This document shows positions 40,601 through 55,600 of a stretch of 64,000 bases of DNA, one piece after another. The position numbers and the translations under genes are program-made. The notes beneath the pieces are model-generated. The model was not told the origin of the DNA. It searched no databases and was given only the letters and a program-made list of their open reading frames with translations. Every line of letters begins with the position of its first letter. Within the stretch, counting starts at the first letter, position 1. The stretch comes from Hybos culiciformis (taxonomy: Eukaryota; Arthropoda; Insecta; Diptera; Hybotidae): NCBI GenBank assembly GCA_964007475.1, contig OZ023275.1:40481381-40545380 (forward strand), written 5' to 3'.

Positions 40601-43600
40601 AATAACCATTTAAAATTAAATATTAATTTAGGCAAAAACAGATATAATTTATGATTTTAATGTTTCAACGAATATAAGAATGTTGTAATTTTCAATTTAT
40701 ATTTTATTTTAGTTATTGTGCTATAATTAAATTGGGAGCGGTCTCCCAGAAATTTTTATGTTGAATTGTATATATGATAAAATTTCCTATATAATATTTT
40801 TTAAATTAAATGTATATTTTATTTTTAACACAATTACATATATTAAAAATTATTTTATGCTGAACTTAATTGCTGATTTATTTTAAATCCAAAATATTTA
40901 ATTTTAATATTATTTAATGATTTTACATCTAATGTAAACTTAACGAACTAAGTGTTGCAATTCTCTTTGTTAAGTTATTATAGAAAGTTCATTTGGCGCC
41001 AGTCTAATTTTATTTTTAGTATTCTTAAGCGGCGGTCACACGAGGCTGGTTTACCAGCCGCTTGTAGCCGCTTGTAGCTGCTTGCTGCTAACAGCCAGTT
41101 AACAAGCACCGTGTGAACTGTTATGTCCGCTGGTGCCAGCAGCAGCGGAGCTATTTCAGTAGCGGCTGGTGAAGTTGAACGGTTCAACTTTACTAGCGCT
41201 GCTGGACAATGTTGTTGTTGATTATTTTGTTTCAGTTTTACATTTAATTTTATTGATTTGAATTTTTCAATATTACTTTACTAATAGTAGTGTAATTAAA
41301 ATAAAATGGGACCAAAAAGTAATGATGAGAAGTGAAATTCAAATCAAATAATAATTTTCTTTGAAAAATATAACAAATATGATTGTTTGTGGGATGCAAC
41401 ATCACCGTCTTATTTAAAAAGGCCAATTGCCAATTGCCTTCTTAACACTTCTTTCCTATGTAAAGACATTTTGTACGAAACAGTGACCAAAATATATAAA
41501 ACTGATTCAAAACATCGCAGCTGCCAGACCAGCTGCTGCTGTTTGCACAACACTGTGTGAAACCTTCCGTATGCTGGTTGCTGTCGCTGCTAGCCAGCTG
41601 CTGCTGACTAGCAGCGACCAGCGGCTGGTAAACCAACCTCGTGCGACCGCCGCTTTACGTACGTGTAAAAAATTGTGTAAAAAAAAAAACGACAAAATAG
41701 GCTGAACTAAAAGCGTTATCCAAAAGAATTCAATTATTTTCTGTCACAATTAAAAAATTCACTTATATAAATCTAATTCAAACAATTGAAAGAAAATTTA
41801 GTTCGTTTAACCGGAAAGAAAACCAGATAAAGAAGATAAGAATAATCTTTTTAGTTTCAAATCGAACTGATCTCTGCAAATGTAAAAAATGATATTTATA
41901 ATTTGTTAACATTGTAAATTTGTTTCTTTTTTTTTGTCTACTTTCACTTTACACTTGGTTGTGCAGTTAACCTTGCAATAATGGAATGAAAATTAGCATT
42001 AAAGTAAATGTAATTTATGCAATTAAACTTTAAAGAAAATTCATTGAATTTACTTTAAATTTATAATCTTTCCTTATGCAGCAATCAGCTTTACATACAT
42101 ACATATATATTTTATTTTTATAAGATTTTGTTTATAATTTGTTATCATTAAATTTAAAATTATTATCGGATTTGTAATAATATAATTGTCCTAAAGATTA
42201 ATTCTTCTGGTTTGCTTATAAAATGTAATATTATTCAAAAGTATTAAATTTGGAGAGAGAAAAAAATGAAGCAAACTAACGACTTCAGTTATTTGGCTTT
42301 TATCCCTTAGCATATTATTAAGTTTGGTCTTTAAATTAGAAACATATTTTGCTTTATTAAGAACTGACTCAAACTTAATACGATCAAAAAATCAGTTTCG
42401 AAGAAAAATTAATTAATTAAGTAAAAAGTTCTTCAACAATTGCTATCAGTGTTATTGTGTTCAATTTGTCGTTTAGGTTTATTCTGTATCTTCAGCTGTG
42501 TGAAGAAGCTCTCATTTTTCTGTGAATATTTTAACAATTCCAGATACAGTTACGGGATCATACATATGTAAAATGTAACCTTTATAGTTAATATACATAT
42601 CATTGTTGCATTTTTCATATATTTCGAAAAATTAATATAAAAATGAAATAAATTTTTCCACCGACATCATTGAATTAATTGTGCAATATTTAACTATTTA
42701 TTTATTTACTTCATTCATGATGACATGACTAAAAACATTTCATCTCGTTTTATAAACAAAATTTTCATTTATTTTATATCTGAGATTTTTTTGCTGAGAA
42801 GGTTGTTATATAGGCAACTTTTGTTGTTCACAAGAAGAGATAACTTATAAATATTAACAAATTTTCACAAAAATTATGCCACCTTGATTGTTATGAGAAC
42901 AATTATATATCTGTATTTACAGTATGTATATATTTTTATTATTAAATTGATATTTATTTTATTTTTAATGGGTACAATATTTCATAGGAAAAAAGAAAAA
43001 ATATCTTCTATGTGCTGTAGGTATATTTTCAAATAAAACATTTTTTTTTTTTATGAAATTTTAATGGATTTTTTTTTTAAGAAAAAGAAAATAATTTTAG
43101 TTTATAAACTTAAAATAAATTAAAATAGATTATCTTCTTAATTTAGATTTAAAAAAAATAATAATAATGAAAATCAACAAATAGAAACTTCATGTCCTAT
43201 TATAGTTCCAGAAAATTGTTTTAATTTGTTTTAATTTTTTTTTTGAGTAATTGTCTATATAGGTGGTAAATTTTTCAAATTAGAAATTATTTATAGTTTA
43301 GCAAAACATGATAGTTGTAATTTATTCGTAAATGTATTCTTAAGAACTAAATTCCAGATGGATAACTAGACAAATTTTCAGTTTTCCAGTTATATCAATT
43401 TTACCAAGAATATCTTAAAAGGAAGTTAAAAAAAAATAAGAATCTTAAGCCAATTTATTTAAATCAGAAATTACCCCGGAAATGGGGGATGGAAATAAGG
43501 CCGCAGGAAATAAGGCCGCGACGTTTTTTTGTTGCGGTCTTATTTCATTTTGAAAAATGAAATAAGGCCGCGAAGATTTTTTCGCGGCCTTATTTCGTTT

Positions 43601-46600
43601 TTCAAAATGAAATAAGGCCGCGAAAAAATCCTCGCGGTCTTATTTCATTTTGAAAAATGAAATAAGACCGCAAAAAATTCCTCGCGGCCTTATTTCGTTT
43701 TGAAAAATGAAATAAGGCCGCGACAAAAAAAAACAATTATTCGGAGGGCTAATTTCATTTTTATAAACGAAATAAGGCTAGCGCCGCAAATCCCACTGAC
43801 CAACCGCCCGCCCGCCGCCCTGCTGCCCCCTGCCCTGTGTGCTCACCTCACAAGATTACGCGGCCTTATTTCGTTTTTCAAAATGAAATAAGGCCGCGAA
43901 AAAATCCTCGCGGCCTTATTCCATTTTTCAAAATGAAATTAGCCCTCCGATTAATTTTTTTTTTTGTCGCGGTCTTATTTCATTTTTCAAAACGAAATAA
44001 GGCCGCGAGGAATTTTATGCGAGGATTTTTTCGCGGCCTTATTTCATTTTTCAAAATGAAATAAGACCGCAACAAAAAACCTATCGCGGCCTTATTTCCC
44101 GCGGCCTTATTTCCCGCGGCCTTATTTCACTGCGCCCCCGGAAATTACTTAGTTGTGTTTGGTTTAATTTGCAGACGCTTAAGTCGAGGCTTAAGTCAAT
44201 CAGTTAGAGATGACTTGCAAAATGATATATTATCAACATTTAAAAGTATAATTAATTTACATTTTTAATTTTATTTATTTTACATTAAGTGTATTAAAAT
44301 TCTAAATGAAAAAACCAGACAAAGAGATTATGTCATCCATTAAATGTAATTAAGTAGTGCAATTATAAAGCTTTTGACTCAATTTGCAAAAAAGATTTAA
44401 ATGTTTTACTAGTTAGTTATAAATACATTATATACTTAAGAATTTTTCTATTTTCTTAAACCTTAAACTTAATTTAATACAAAATTTATCAAAGAGAAAC
44501 TGAAAATAGTAGGTAAGTAATTCATAATAAAAAAATTGATTTAAATATTTAATTATTTATTAAATTTTTTTTCCCGATTCTTATATGATTTCATGAAATT
44601 GTTATGATAGCGTAATTAAGCCAATAATTCGTGTTCCATCAATTAGAAACTTATCTCAAACAATGAATAAGAAGTTATAGAAAACAAAAAAAGATAATAA
44701 TCCTAATCTTCTTTAAAATATGCAGCGGTAAATTTTCTCCGTATATAAAGTATTAACTGAGAACACAGGTTTGTAAGCCAACAAATATAAAAAAATCGAT
44801 TAAAAGTGAAAGTAATTAATAAAATAATTTTCCAATCGGCTTGTTTCATAAAAAAATGTTGAGAAAAGAGTACTATTTCGAGTTTTACAATAAATAAATT
44901 TTTTTTATTGTTTATCCTTAATTGTCGATCACTTTTTAAGGAAGAAGAATAAAGAATTAACTTTATAATTTTACACTGTAGGATTAAACTAACATTAACT
45001 ATATATACTAACTAAGTACTGTCAATTAAAGAAAGTTTTTTATCATGTTCCAACATCAGCAATTTTTTTTTTCATATCATGATTGAACAAAAAAGTAAAC
45101 ATCCCATTTTTCACTACAATTTCATTAGGACATTGTAAATAATTTTAAGCACGGTAAACATTGTTATAAAAATATTATTATTAAAAAATATAAATTTTCC
45201 TTTTTTTAAATGTTTTTTTTTTTTGTGAAATGGAAAAAATCACGTACTAAATATTTGAAAAATCAACAAACCCAAAAATTTTCTGTTCACAGCCATTGAA
45301 TATTGAATTTAAAAAAAAACGAAACTTAGATCCAGGTCAGTATGCGCACAAAATAAAATTATCGTATACTTATTATTCCTTTTAAAGAAAAGACAAAATA
45401 ACGTATATACTAGCTAAACTTAAATATTTAACACATAAAATTATTGTTAAAAGGAAATAAATAAATAATTCAAAAATTTGCTAAACCGTAGCTTATTTTT
45501 CTCAAAGAACTAGATGCCTTTGCAAATTGTGTATTCAACTGAATAGTAAATCATATATTTGATTTTAGTATTTGTCAAGGTGTTTGCTAACTTGTTAACA
45601 ATTTTAATTTTATTCTAAAATTTGAATCTCTTGTTTTCCGACTTATTTACTTCGAAGAGATATTTGTTCGATATACAATTTATATAGTATCTAAGATTAA
45701 CTGAATATTTGAAATGTAACAGTGAAAATTTTACTATGCCGCTTATACCTTATCTGCACTTGGACCTTAAAACTGACCTTAGAGCGCAACTGACCTGTAA
45801 ACTGACCTGTGAACTGACCTGTGAACAGGCCTTTCTCATAAAAAAAAGGAAAAAAATAACTAACCTTCGCATAAAAGGCCATTTTGCAAACAAAAAAAGT
45901 TAGTTTGCAGACAAAAAGGGTCAGTTTGCAGACATTATAGTTGCCAACTTTTCTGCTTTTTCCTTGCTTTTTTCTATTTTCAAAAGGTTGGCAATACAAA
46001 TTTACACATCTTTTTTTTTAAGTGTCAAAAAAAAAGAGTGTGTACGGATTTCGTTAAGGTGGCAGACAAGTGCAAATACTGTATTAAATAGCTTTTCATT
46101 TTATATTACTTACATATATGTGAACTTTTTTACACATTTTTTATTTTTTAATTATTATTTTTATTTTTTTTTTGATTCTATTAAAATATTTTTTTTTTAG
46201 GATTGGTTAATGTACATTTTCTGGCATTGGAAAGCCTTACAAATATATACCTACATATATTATTTTGCTAATAATTTTATGCAAATAGTGATTTTTACTT
46301 AATGGGTTTTAAGTCTTATTTTTGTGAGAAAAGGAAATAGAACATATTTTTTGCTTGTCATTACACATAATTTTTATGTCTTTACAACTTACAGGGTGAA
46401 ATAAAAAAAAAAATATTGATTATGAATTTATGTATTATAAATAAGTTTTTTTTTTAAATATGCTATGTGCATTTAGGTTTTTAATAGTTATGACACATTT
46501 CTTGAATTTCCAACAACTATTTTATAACAATTTTTTTTTTTTTTTTGAAATAAAATACACAATCAATTTAATTATGTGGTTACATTTTGATGTTGCAGCT

Positions 46601-49600
46601 AATTTTTTTTTTTTAATTTTTCTCAATTAAACTTTTGGAAATCTATATAAATCCAAATTGGGAAATTGAGTGACAAAAACAAAGAACACAACGAAATTGA
46701 CTAAGGACTAAATGATTAAATAATAAACACATACAGTAGGTATATATGTTTCTGTTAACAAAATTAAATTTTAATTAGACATGTTTATATTATAAATATA
46801 CACATATTATGTATGTTGCAAAAAAAAATACTAAGAACACTCATTAAATATTCATAGCTCATTATCCAAGATTTGTTTCGCCTTTCCGCCACATCTACTC
46901 AGTAATTAGTTTAAAATATTCTCCTTCACAAAATTGTCTGCATATAAGTGAATTTATAAACATATATTATTAATTTTGGTCTGATAGCTCTAAAAAGAGG
47001 ATTAAGTATTATTTTATTTAATGTTGACCTAATTTTTTTTTTTATTTTTATTTTACCTCTGTAGTTTATAAATGTATGTGTTAATTTAGTCTCAAGACGG
47101 TTGAATTTATATTTTTGTTAAAACTACTATCTTTAGTCAGAAAATTATACTTGACAAAATGTAATTTTAATGGGTTCTACATTATTATTTTTTGTTAGAA
47201 AAAATGTTTTAATGTGTGCTGTTGCTGTCATGTATTTATGAAATTAATTTGTTTATTTTCCATATTTTCTTCCTGAGTTAAAAAAAAAACTAACTATTTC
47301 ATAGAATTTCCTTTTATATTAACTTACAATTAATGGGTAATTAGCATTAAAAGGAAAACGGACAGAATTTTAAATTATATAGAGAGAGAGAGAGACTAAT
47401 GCATAGGTTCGAAAACTTTTTTTAATTTGCTTAATTAAATTATTATTTACATTGAGTACATTCCCCTTACGAATTTCAATGACAATACACAATTATATAC
47501 ATATATTTTTACCTATCTTTAAGTATATGATAAGAAAATATTTATATACACAAAACACGTTTAAGACGAGATTCAACAATTTGCAAACATTTTCTTAATT
47601 ACATATATGTAGTAAGTACAGAACAGCTTTTGATTTTAAATTAAAAATTTAGGTGAAATTCCATTTTTTATCTGTACCTTTAACATCAACGATTAGTGTA
47701 GTTATGCTAGTAGGCAATAGCTTTGTTTTGTTTTTTATGTATATGAAGAATGGCATTTGATTTAAAATTTTTTATAAGTTTTGTTTTATATTAAAGTATA
47801 TGCAGTCTTAGATATTAAGTAATTAAAAAAAAAAAAAAAACAAATTATTTTATCATAAGCAATTTATTTTAGATGTCCCGGCCAAGCCGGAATTACCCTT
47901 TAATGATTCTATGTCTTCAAGAGATAATTTTATTAAGAATGCAAAATATATAAATTAAAAGTCTTAAGAATTTTGTTTCTTTTTTTTAAGGTCAAAACTA
48001 TAAATTCATTTCTTTCACTTGTGATGATTATATATTTAATTTTAATGTTCTTTTGATACGTGCTCTAAGTTTTAATCAAAATATTATACTTTACATAAAT
48101 ATTTAAAAAAAAATGTTTTAAGTAAATAAGTATAGAAAATAAAGAGCATTTTTGTGAGTAGAGTTTTTTTTTCATTTTATATTTAAAAAAAAAGAAGAAA
48201 TTAATTTTTTTTTGCTGGGTTGGTAAATTTATGGAAATGAACGCATAATTTAAAAATTATATAGGCTCCACAGTAGTTCCATTTCTTTTTTTTCTTTTTT
48301 TTTCTTTACTTACAAAGAAAGCATAAAAATTTTTAATTCAATTGCGCATGATAAAAAATACATTAACTTCATTATGTATTTTAAATTAAAATATTATTTT
48401 CATTTTTCAGTAAGTAATTAAATTAAAAAAATGTTGAAATGTATTTGATTTTTTAATAATATAGAGATTACTGAACGCAGAGTAATAAAAGAAAGTCGGT
48501 AGCTATCGAGGTAGCTATACTTTAAAAAAAAAATAAGTTTAAGGCAAACGAAAGACAAACTGATATTGGCATAGACCCAAAGAATTCATTGTTATAAGTA
48601 TAATAACTATAAGAAAAAAGAACCAACGTCAATTGTTTCGACTCATCAACGATTTAAATGCCAAGCATGGGCATATACAAGCAATGTAATCATTAGTCTA
48701 AAATATCTTGCATTCTACAGCATGTTTGTTTTTTCGTTTCTGACGTTAGGCTGAGATTTCCAAAAGTTGCTAATTTTCTAGTGAACTTTTTAGAAAATTA
48801 TACTTTACCCTCCCTCCGTCTGAAATATGTAATTTATTTGCAACAAATTTATCAAAATAATGTGAATAGAGTGACACTTTGGCAGGTAATATTACCTAAG
48901 TATACTTGAACTTTAAATTTTCAATTGTTTTTAAATTAAATGTTTAAATCAAATAAAATTTAATATAATATTCCAACAAGTATTGACTAATAAATAAATT
49001 GTACAGAAGAAAATTGCTTTTTAAAATGAATAAAAAATTTATTCATTCAACAAGACAAAATTGTTACTTTCAAATTTTCAATTTTTATAATATATAATAA
49101 ATTATTAAATAAAAAGCCTAAATATTTCAAAAACCTTAAAAATATTTATAGAATATAATTTTCCCAAAAAGTGCAATGCTCGCGATTAAAGTAGCACTTT
49201 TGACTTTTTGATCTAAAAATATATAAAACAAAATATTATGAAACTCACATAAAAAATACATATAATAAAAATGCAGCATCGACTGCATAAAAAAAATATG
49301 AATGAACTCTACACATTCTAAATAACTCATAAGATAATATTATTAGGAGGCATCTATAAGAATGCTTTTGTTAAATTAAATTTTCAAGTATTTATATACT
49401 TCTCATATAAATACATAATATTATTATACATATATTAATCAAAAATTAAAATAAAATATCTTCACCAAAATTTTGAATAAATAAGTTAAAAAAATTTTGT
49501 GATAATAAATGTCGTCATATCGCAATAAAAAAAAATTAAAAATTAAAAATTCTAAACAGGAAATTTTAAAAGTGAATTTTTTTGGGTTTCTATAATTTTA

Positions 49601-52600
49601 AAGGTTTTCGCAATTCACTATCTAACGAAACGACGACTGATATTAAGTAATTGTCAACCATGTTTTTATTTATGACAAAATAATTATCTCTTCAATAAGT
49701 TAATAATAAAACTAAACAATTAGATATAAAGTAGATACTTACTTAATTAATTGATATTATTTTATAAAATACTTTTTTATAATTCGAAATAATTTTTCCC
49801 AAATATAATTTTGGAAACATCTTTCCAACTATAACTATATAATATTTATATATCTACATTTATTTTGGTCAGAGAAAATATAATAGAAGCTTTAAATTAT
49901 TATCATGGGGAATAATCAGAAAAAATGTTTTTTTTTTAATATAAGTTGCTAGTTTTTATAGGCCAAACTGTTTTAAATTCATAAATCTCATCGTCGTATT
50001 TTTTTTATTATATAGAGTGAAGATAGAGAGTTTTTAAAATATATAGAATTTTCATTTTTAATATTTATAATATGAAAGAATGAAATAAAAGAAAAACAAA
50101 ATATTATACATTATCAGCATTATATTATTTTTTTTTAAACATGTTTCCGATTAAATTACATGTCGGAAGCGTTTTATACAAAATATGACAATAATAATGA
50201 AATTAAAATTTATTTTTGATGAAAATAAAAGAAAATTTAGCATACCAAACAGATTTATTTGACTATACATACATATGTGTTTTTATTTCTATATAGGTAT
50301 ATATACAGTATTTGTAGACGAGATTTTCAGATGCTTAATAGAGATACAGTCAACGAAACAAAAAAAAACTTTATAGGGATAAGATTTTAAAAAATTCTCG
50401 AAAAAAATATTTATATAAAAATAATATAAATTTTTCTAATTCTGATTTAAAAATTTAATTTGAACAGAAAAATTTTTAGGGCATATCAAATTAAAAACTT
50501 AAAAAAACATGTACAATTTATGTACATTATTGAGCATGCATTTTTCATTTATTTAGTTTTTTTATGCATTTTATAATTTTTCACAAATGAGGAAATGTTC
50601 ATAGAAATTTTGCATTTCCTCCACCTACCAAGATAATTTTGAAAAGTTAATCAAAAGAAATGAAAATATACATTGACGGGAGTAAGAATTGCACAAATTG
50701 AGAATATCGTTTTGTTATAAAGTTTATTTTGTCGAATGTGGTAAAAATCTTAATTCAGAATAATTGATTAAAATAATTTGCTTGCTTTCAAATCTTTGAG
50801 TTTTATTATGTAAAAATGTAGGTGTTAACGCTACATAGCTTCCATTATCTAACTTTGGTTATTAATATTTTTTCTGTTTTAAACACCTATTTCGCCGTTT
50901 AGTGTTAGCAGTTATGTCTCAATTTATGTATATATTTGTTGTTGGATTTATTATCAGAATTTTTCTGCACAGATATTAAGTAAAATATTTTTTAATGTCG
51001 CCCGAAGTCTAATTAATTCAGAATTATGTCTCTTATTAGACAAATTAATGAATTTCGTAAGACCTAGAAAATACTTTTTTTTTGCAATTTATCAACATAC
51101 TTTACCCCTCGGTTTATTCTGAAAAAAATTGTTTAATCAGCATAAATTCTAAAAATAAATGAATATGGTCAAAAGGGGATGCTTTTTATTCTGACATATT
51201 TTATAATATTTATCGAAAAAATTCTCTCATACTTCTATTATATACTTACATATGTACTAAAAATAGATTAAATAAAAAAGGGTAAAAAAAAAGTTAAAAT
51301 CATGGAACTTAACTTATTATTGTTAATTATGCTGAGGGAGAAAAACATTTATTTTCTATTACAAACAAGGGATTTGTTTTTAGCTTTTCATGCGACATTA
51401 AATTAATTCTTGAAATTTCTATTACTTAATTAGTATAAATAAATTGATTTAAAGAAAAATATTCGAAATAAAAAATTATGATATTTAATAGTTAATATTC
51501 TTAATTCTAACTTTTGTATTAATAATAGAATATCAAAATTCCAAAGATGAGAATATAACAAAATTTAACTAGTTAGGTATATTAGTTGAATATAAAATAG
51601 TGCTTACTCTTAATATAAAATTAAAGAGTTTTTTTTTTTTAAATGATATTATAAATACAACTACGGTGTTTTTTCCTTATTATCATACTTAGTACATTGA
51701 CTTTGTACTCTAGAAACATTTATAAAATTTATAACTTGTTTACAATAAAAAAAAAATTGATTGTGCATATATTTACATTATTTATTCAGCAAAAATATCA
51801 AAATTAAATAATTCAAAATTTAATTTATTTAAACATTTCAAGTACTTATACAATACTTACAATTAAAGATAAATATTGTATGTCGTGTCGTTGTATCTAC
51901 GTAATGTTATTTGTATGAACCTTATATAATTGTAAAATATATCATACATTGTACTTTCATTTTATAAATAACAATTGAGAAGGATTTATGGTTTTCACCT
52001 GGGCCCTTGACAACTAATTTTATAATGCACGAGATAAACAATAATTTGACTAATTACTTATAAAATTTTCATTAGTATTATGCCGGTCTTAAATTTTGGT
52101 TCCAATCAATATGTATACAATTATTTATTTATTTATTTATTTCTACCAGTATATTTTACTTTACAGAAATTTACTACATATATCAAATAATAAAAATTTA
52201 TGAAATATAATTAATAATCTTAAGATACTGAAAGATAGCCTCCTTGAATATATACTTTTCTTGAGTAATTAAAATCAAGCATTTCATAATGAAGATTATA
52301 ATTTCTAATACAATTAGACAACGGTTCATAATAACCATAATTTGTTCTATGAAACGGAGTATACAATAAAGATTCAGATCTTAAGCAAATACTAGGAGTT
52401 TTAAAAGAAAGCAAACTAATCAAATTTGGACATTGTATATTGAAAGTTATAATATCAAACGCAAAAATAGTACTTGCAAAAATTCTTCTGTTCACTAGTG
52501 TTTCCAATTTTTATTATTATAATCGAAAAATCGTGGACTAAAAAAAAAATAACCAAAATTTGAGCACACTTTAAAATGTAATATCAAATTAAATAAAACA

Positions 52601-55600
52601 AAAAAAATTAATAAATTCTTCAAAATATGCAAAATTATCAAAATTTAAAAAATATAATGTTTCTTAATAATACTATAACAAATAGTAGACTACAAAAGTA
52701 TGAAGTGAAATTTTTATATATTAAACTTAAATATATTTAAGTACTTTAAACTTGAATGTGCTGAACTAAATTGTTTTCTTATCATGTGGTCAATGAAACT
52801 AATTAGAACTAATTTTAAACTAGAGATGAAATTAAAAAAATAAAAAAAAACAGGGTCATTTGGTCATTTTAATTATTCCACAAAGAAGCACAAAGAGTAA
52901 AACAAAATTTCAGGACTTTTTCATTGATGACTCATTTGAATGAAAAACGTAAATAAAATAATGCTACAAAATTGCATTATTTATTCTTTTATTATTATTA
53001 TTATTATTTTGCTAATTTTGCAGAATAAAAAATTTATTTATTTTTTTTATTTATTCCAATCAAAAGTTCTTTTTTTTTTTTTGTGTTTCTTGAAAATAAA
53101 GAAATGAAAAAATTAAATGCAATTTCAATTCAATTCACAATTTCATTAAAACGAAAAAAATTCATTGATTTTCTATTCATTTCTCAGACGAAGAAAATGT
53201 ACATTAAAACAAAAAAAAATTTTTTCTTAGAAAATTGAATAAAAATATGTATAAATTTATAATGCAATAAAATAAAAATAATTAAAAGACATTTTTTTTC
53301 TTCGTATGTAGAATTTGTATATTTTATGATACAGATACAAAAAGGTATAGATAGAATATAATATATATAAGTTGTTTGACATTATGGTAAATATTATTGC
53401 TATTTTTTAGTATTATATTATAGACTAACGCAGAGTCTCGAATAGGTAGCGGTTCGTTTGTGACCCGGCTAAAGATAATAGTAGGTATTTATTATAAAGG
53501 ACTTGTCATAATGTCTATGACAATAATGTAAACGAAATAACATTTATATTTTATGTAATTTTGAAAACGTCGACAATGTAAAGGAAATTTTATCTAAACA
53601 TATACCTAATAAAATAAATTTAAATAAAATTTTAAAATTTTCATGTGTTTCTGAATCTTTGGGTTAAGGAATATATTCTTTAATGTTTTAAAAATTAATT
53701 CCATTAAAAAAAAAACTTGAACACATATTATTAATTTTTTTTTATCTTTTTGAATCAACAATTTTTTACATTCGGCGCGTTTTTGAAGCAACCATTGTCA
53801 TCCAAAGTATTTGAAAAAAAAAAAATGTGTTCATTTTATCTGTGCTTATCCATCAAACTTGAAATTCGAAACCATAAAAAAAAAAATAAAACCTGACGAC
53901 AATTTATCAATTAAAAATGTTTGTCAATTTTTGATGAAAAGTTTTTTTTTTGTGTTCAGAAATAAATTTTCCATACCGTTAAAGAATTTCTTTTTTGTTG
54001 TCATTTTCAAATATGTGGGTGGTTTTTGATTTTTACACAGTCGAAAATATTATTTCGAAAGAGTGTTGTTATATTATTTTTTGCCAGCTTTGTTTTTTTA
54101 ATGAGCTTAGTGTTGAAATTCAGCTTTCACCATGTATTCACAGCACGCCTTGAAACTTAATTAACCCTTCGCTTCGGTTCGAAATGTATTCTTAGTCTGA
54201 GACCATTATCAGTTGAATTTTATGAATAAAAAAAACCGAAGATTATGAACTAAATATTGTTGTTGCCTTGGTTATAATTTACATTATTTGAAGATCGGTC
54301 ACATCATCACAAATAATTAAGACAATTTGAATGGCAGTCTGAAGTCGCTTTTAGTTTCGAAGAATAATCTGTATTAAGTACGAGAATAATTTAATAATAA
54401 TATTAAGTTGTCATTACGGTTGATAAGTCGGTTGATAATTTCAAGCTAGTGTTTCATTTTTAAATTTTGCTATCATAAAATACTCTCACTTATTATTTTC
54501 CACAACATTAATTTGAGAACATCATAGGAGAAATAAAATCAATAAAAAATTAATATAACTATGTATTTTCATTTTGAAGGTCAGATCTTGAGAAAAATTC
54601 TTTTAAAACCATAAAGATAAATAAAAATAAAAATTATTTGTTGTATTAAAAAAAAGCAATTGATTTTTAAAACTTCCCATGTGTACGGCCGAAATCCTTA
54701 AAGAAAGAATATTTTATTGATTTTCATTTAATTTATTTTTCACGTATATTTGAAAAGGATATTTTTGGTGTGACTAATCCTGTTCAATTTTTATTTTTCC
54801 TATGACAAATGTTTTTATTTTGTTGTTGGATATGAATGATTCAAATAAAATTTACTTTAGTTTAAAAAAAAAAAGAAGACAACTTCTCGCATTTTAATTA
54901 ATTTTATATTTTTCTCTAATATAAATCTCTCATTTTGATTGTTTTCAGACCTCCACCGAAATTTGTTAGACGAGTTGAACCACCTACAGTTCCACCTGGA
55001 TCTTCATCACCCAAACGAAGCAATAATGATGGTTCTGGTTCCTCTGAGAGCCCGTCAAGTTCTTTAGAACGTAATATTAAACCATCAGATATATTTCGCC
55101 AAAAATCAGATTCTTTAGATGCCAAAGCATTAGCAGCAAATCGACGAACAACACCTGAAATGGGAAGATTCGCAAAATCATCAGATTTAGCTGAAGAATT
55201 TGGAAAAAAAGTCGCAAAATCTGATAGTTTGGATAAAAAGCAGAAAACAGAAGTTATTTTTGGAAAAGTGAATCAAAGTCCAACTGGGAGTTTAAATAAA
55301 GCAGCTGTTAATTTGTGTAATTCCGAAGCACGAGCATCACCCACTGGTAGTTTATGTAAATTTTCTGCAGCGCGACATGAAAGTCCTACCGGTAGTTTGA
55401 ATAAAGTAACAACTTCGTCAGCTAAAGACGCTGGTTCTAGAGAATCATTGGCATCACAAGGAAATATTTCAGAAATTGTATAAAACATATTCAATAAATT
55501 TATTTACTTTTTTTTAATTTTTTTTAATAATTATTATTTAGATTAAAAGTTATGAGTCAATTTCGTCATTAAGTTCAGATAGCACAAAAGCTAATCAAAC

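Larger units (their letters stand above)
24900..54948 (+). other. BCR-like intron 2 (30 kb)
   Basis: Phase-2 intron, donor AG|GTAAAT, acceptor TTGTTTTCAG. Holds a recursive splice site at 36605^36606, a pogo-like remnant (33148-34323), a Harbinger-like MADF-bearing derivative (41028-41654), a GC-rich palindrome array (43484-44139), a 12-bp minisatellite (45771-45826), an AG microsatellite (47381-47395), TTTA repeats near 52120-52140, and a tRNA-like B box near 38143. The rest is AT-rich with no coding region I can support. Confidence 0.8.

Noticed and set aside
40313..40654. 113-codon frame in intron 2
   Set aside because: Leu/Phe/Lys-rich translation of T and A runs, no family, no splice context.
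40978..41695. Several 60-70 codon minus-strand frames near 41 kb
   Set aside because: They are translations of the CAGC-rich ends of the Harbinger-like derivative.
43700..44064. Two overlapping plus-strand frames rich in KMKLAL/RPRKN repeats
   Set aside because: Products of the palindrome array; the repeats are at DNA level and symmetrical on both strands.
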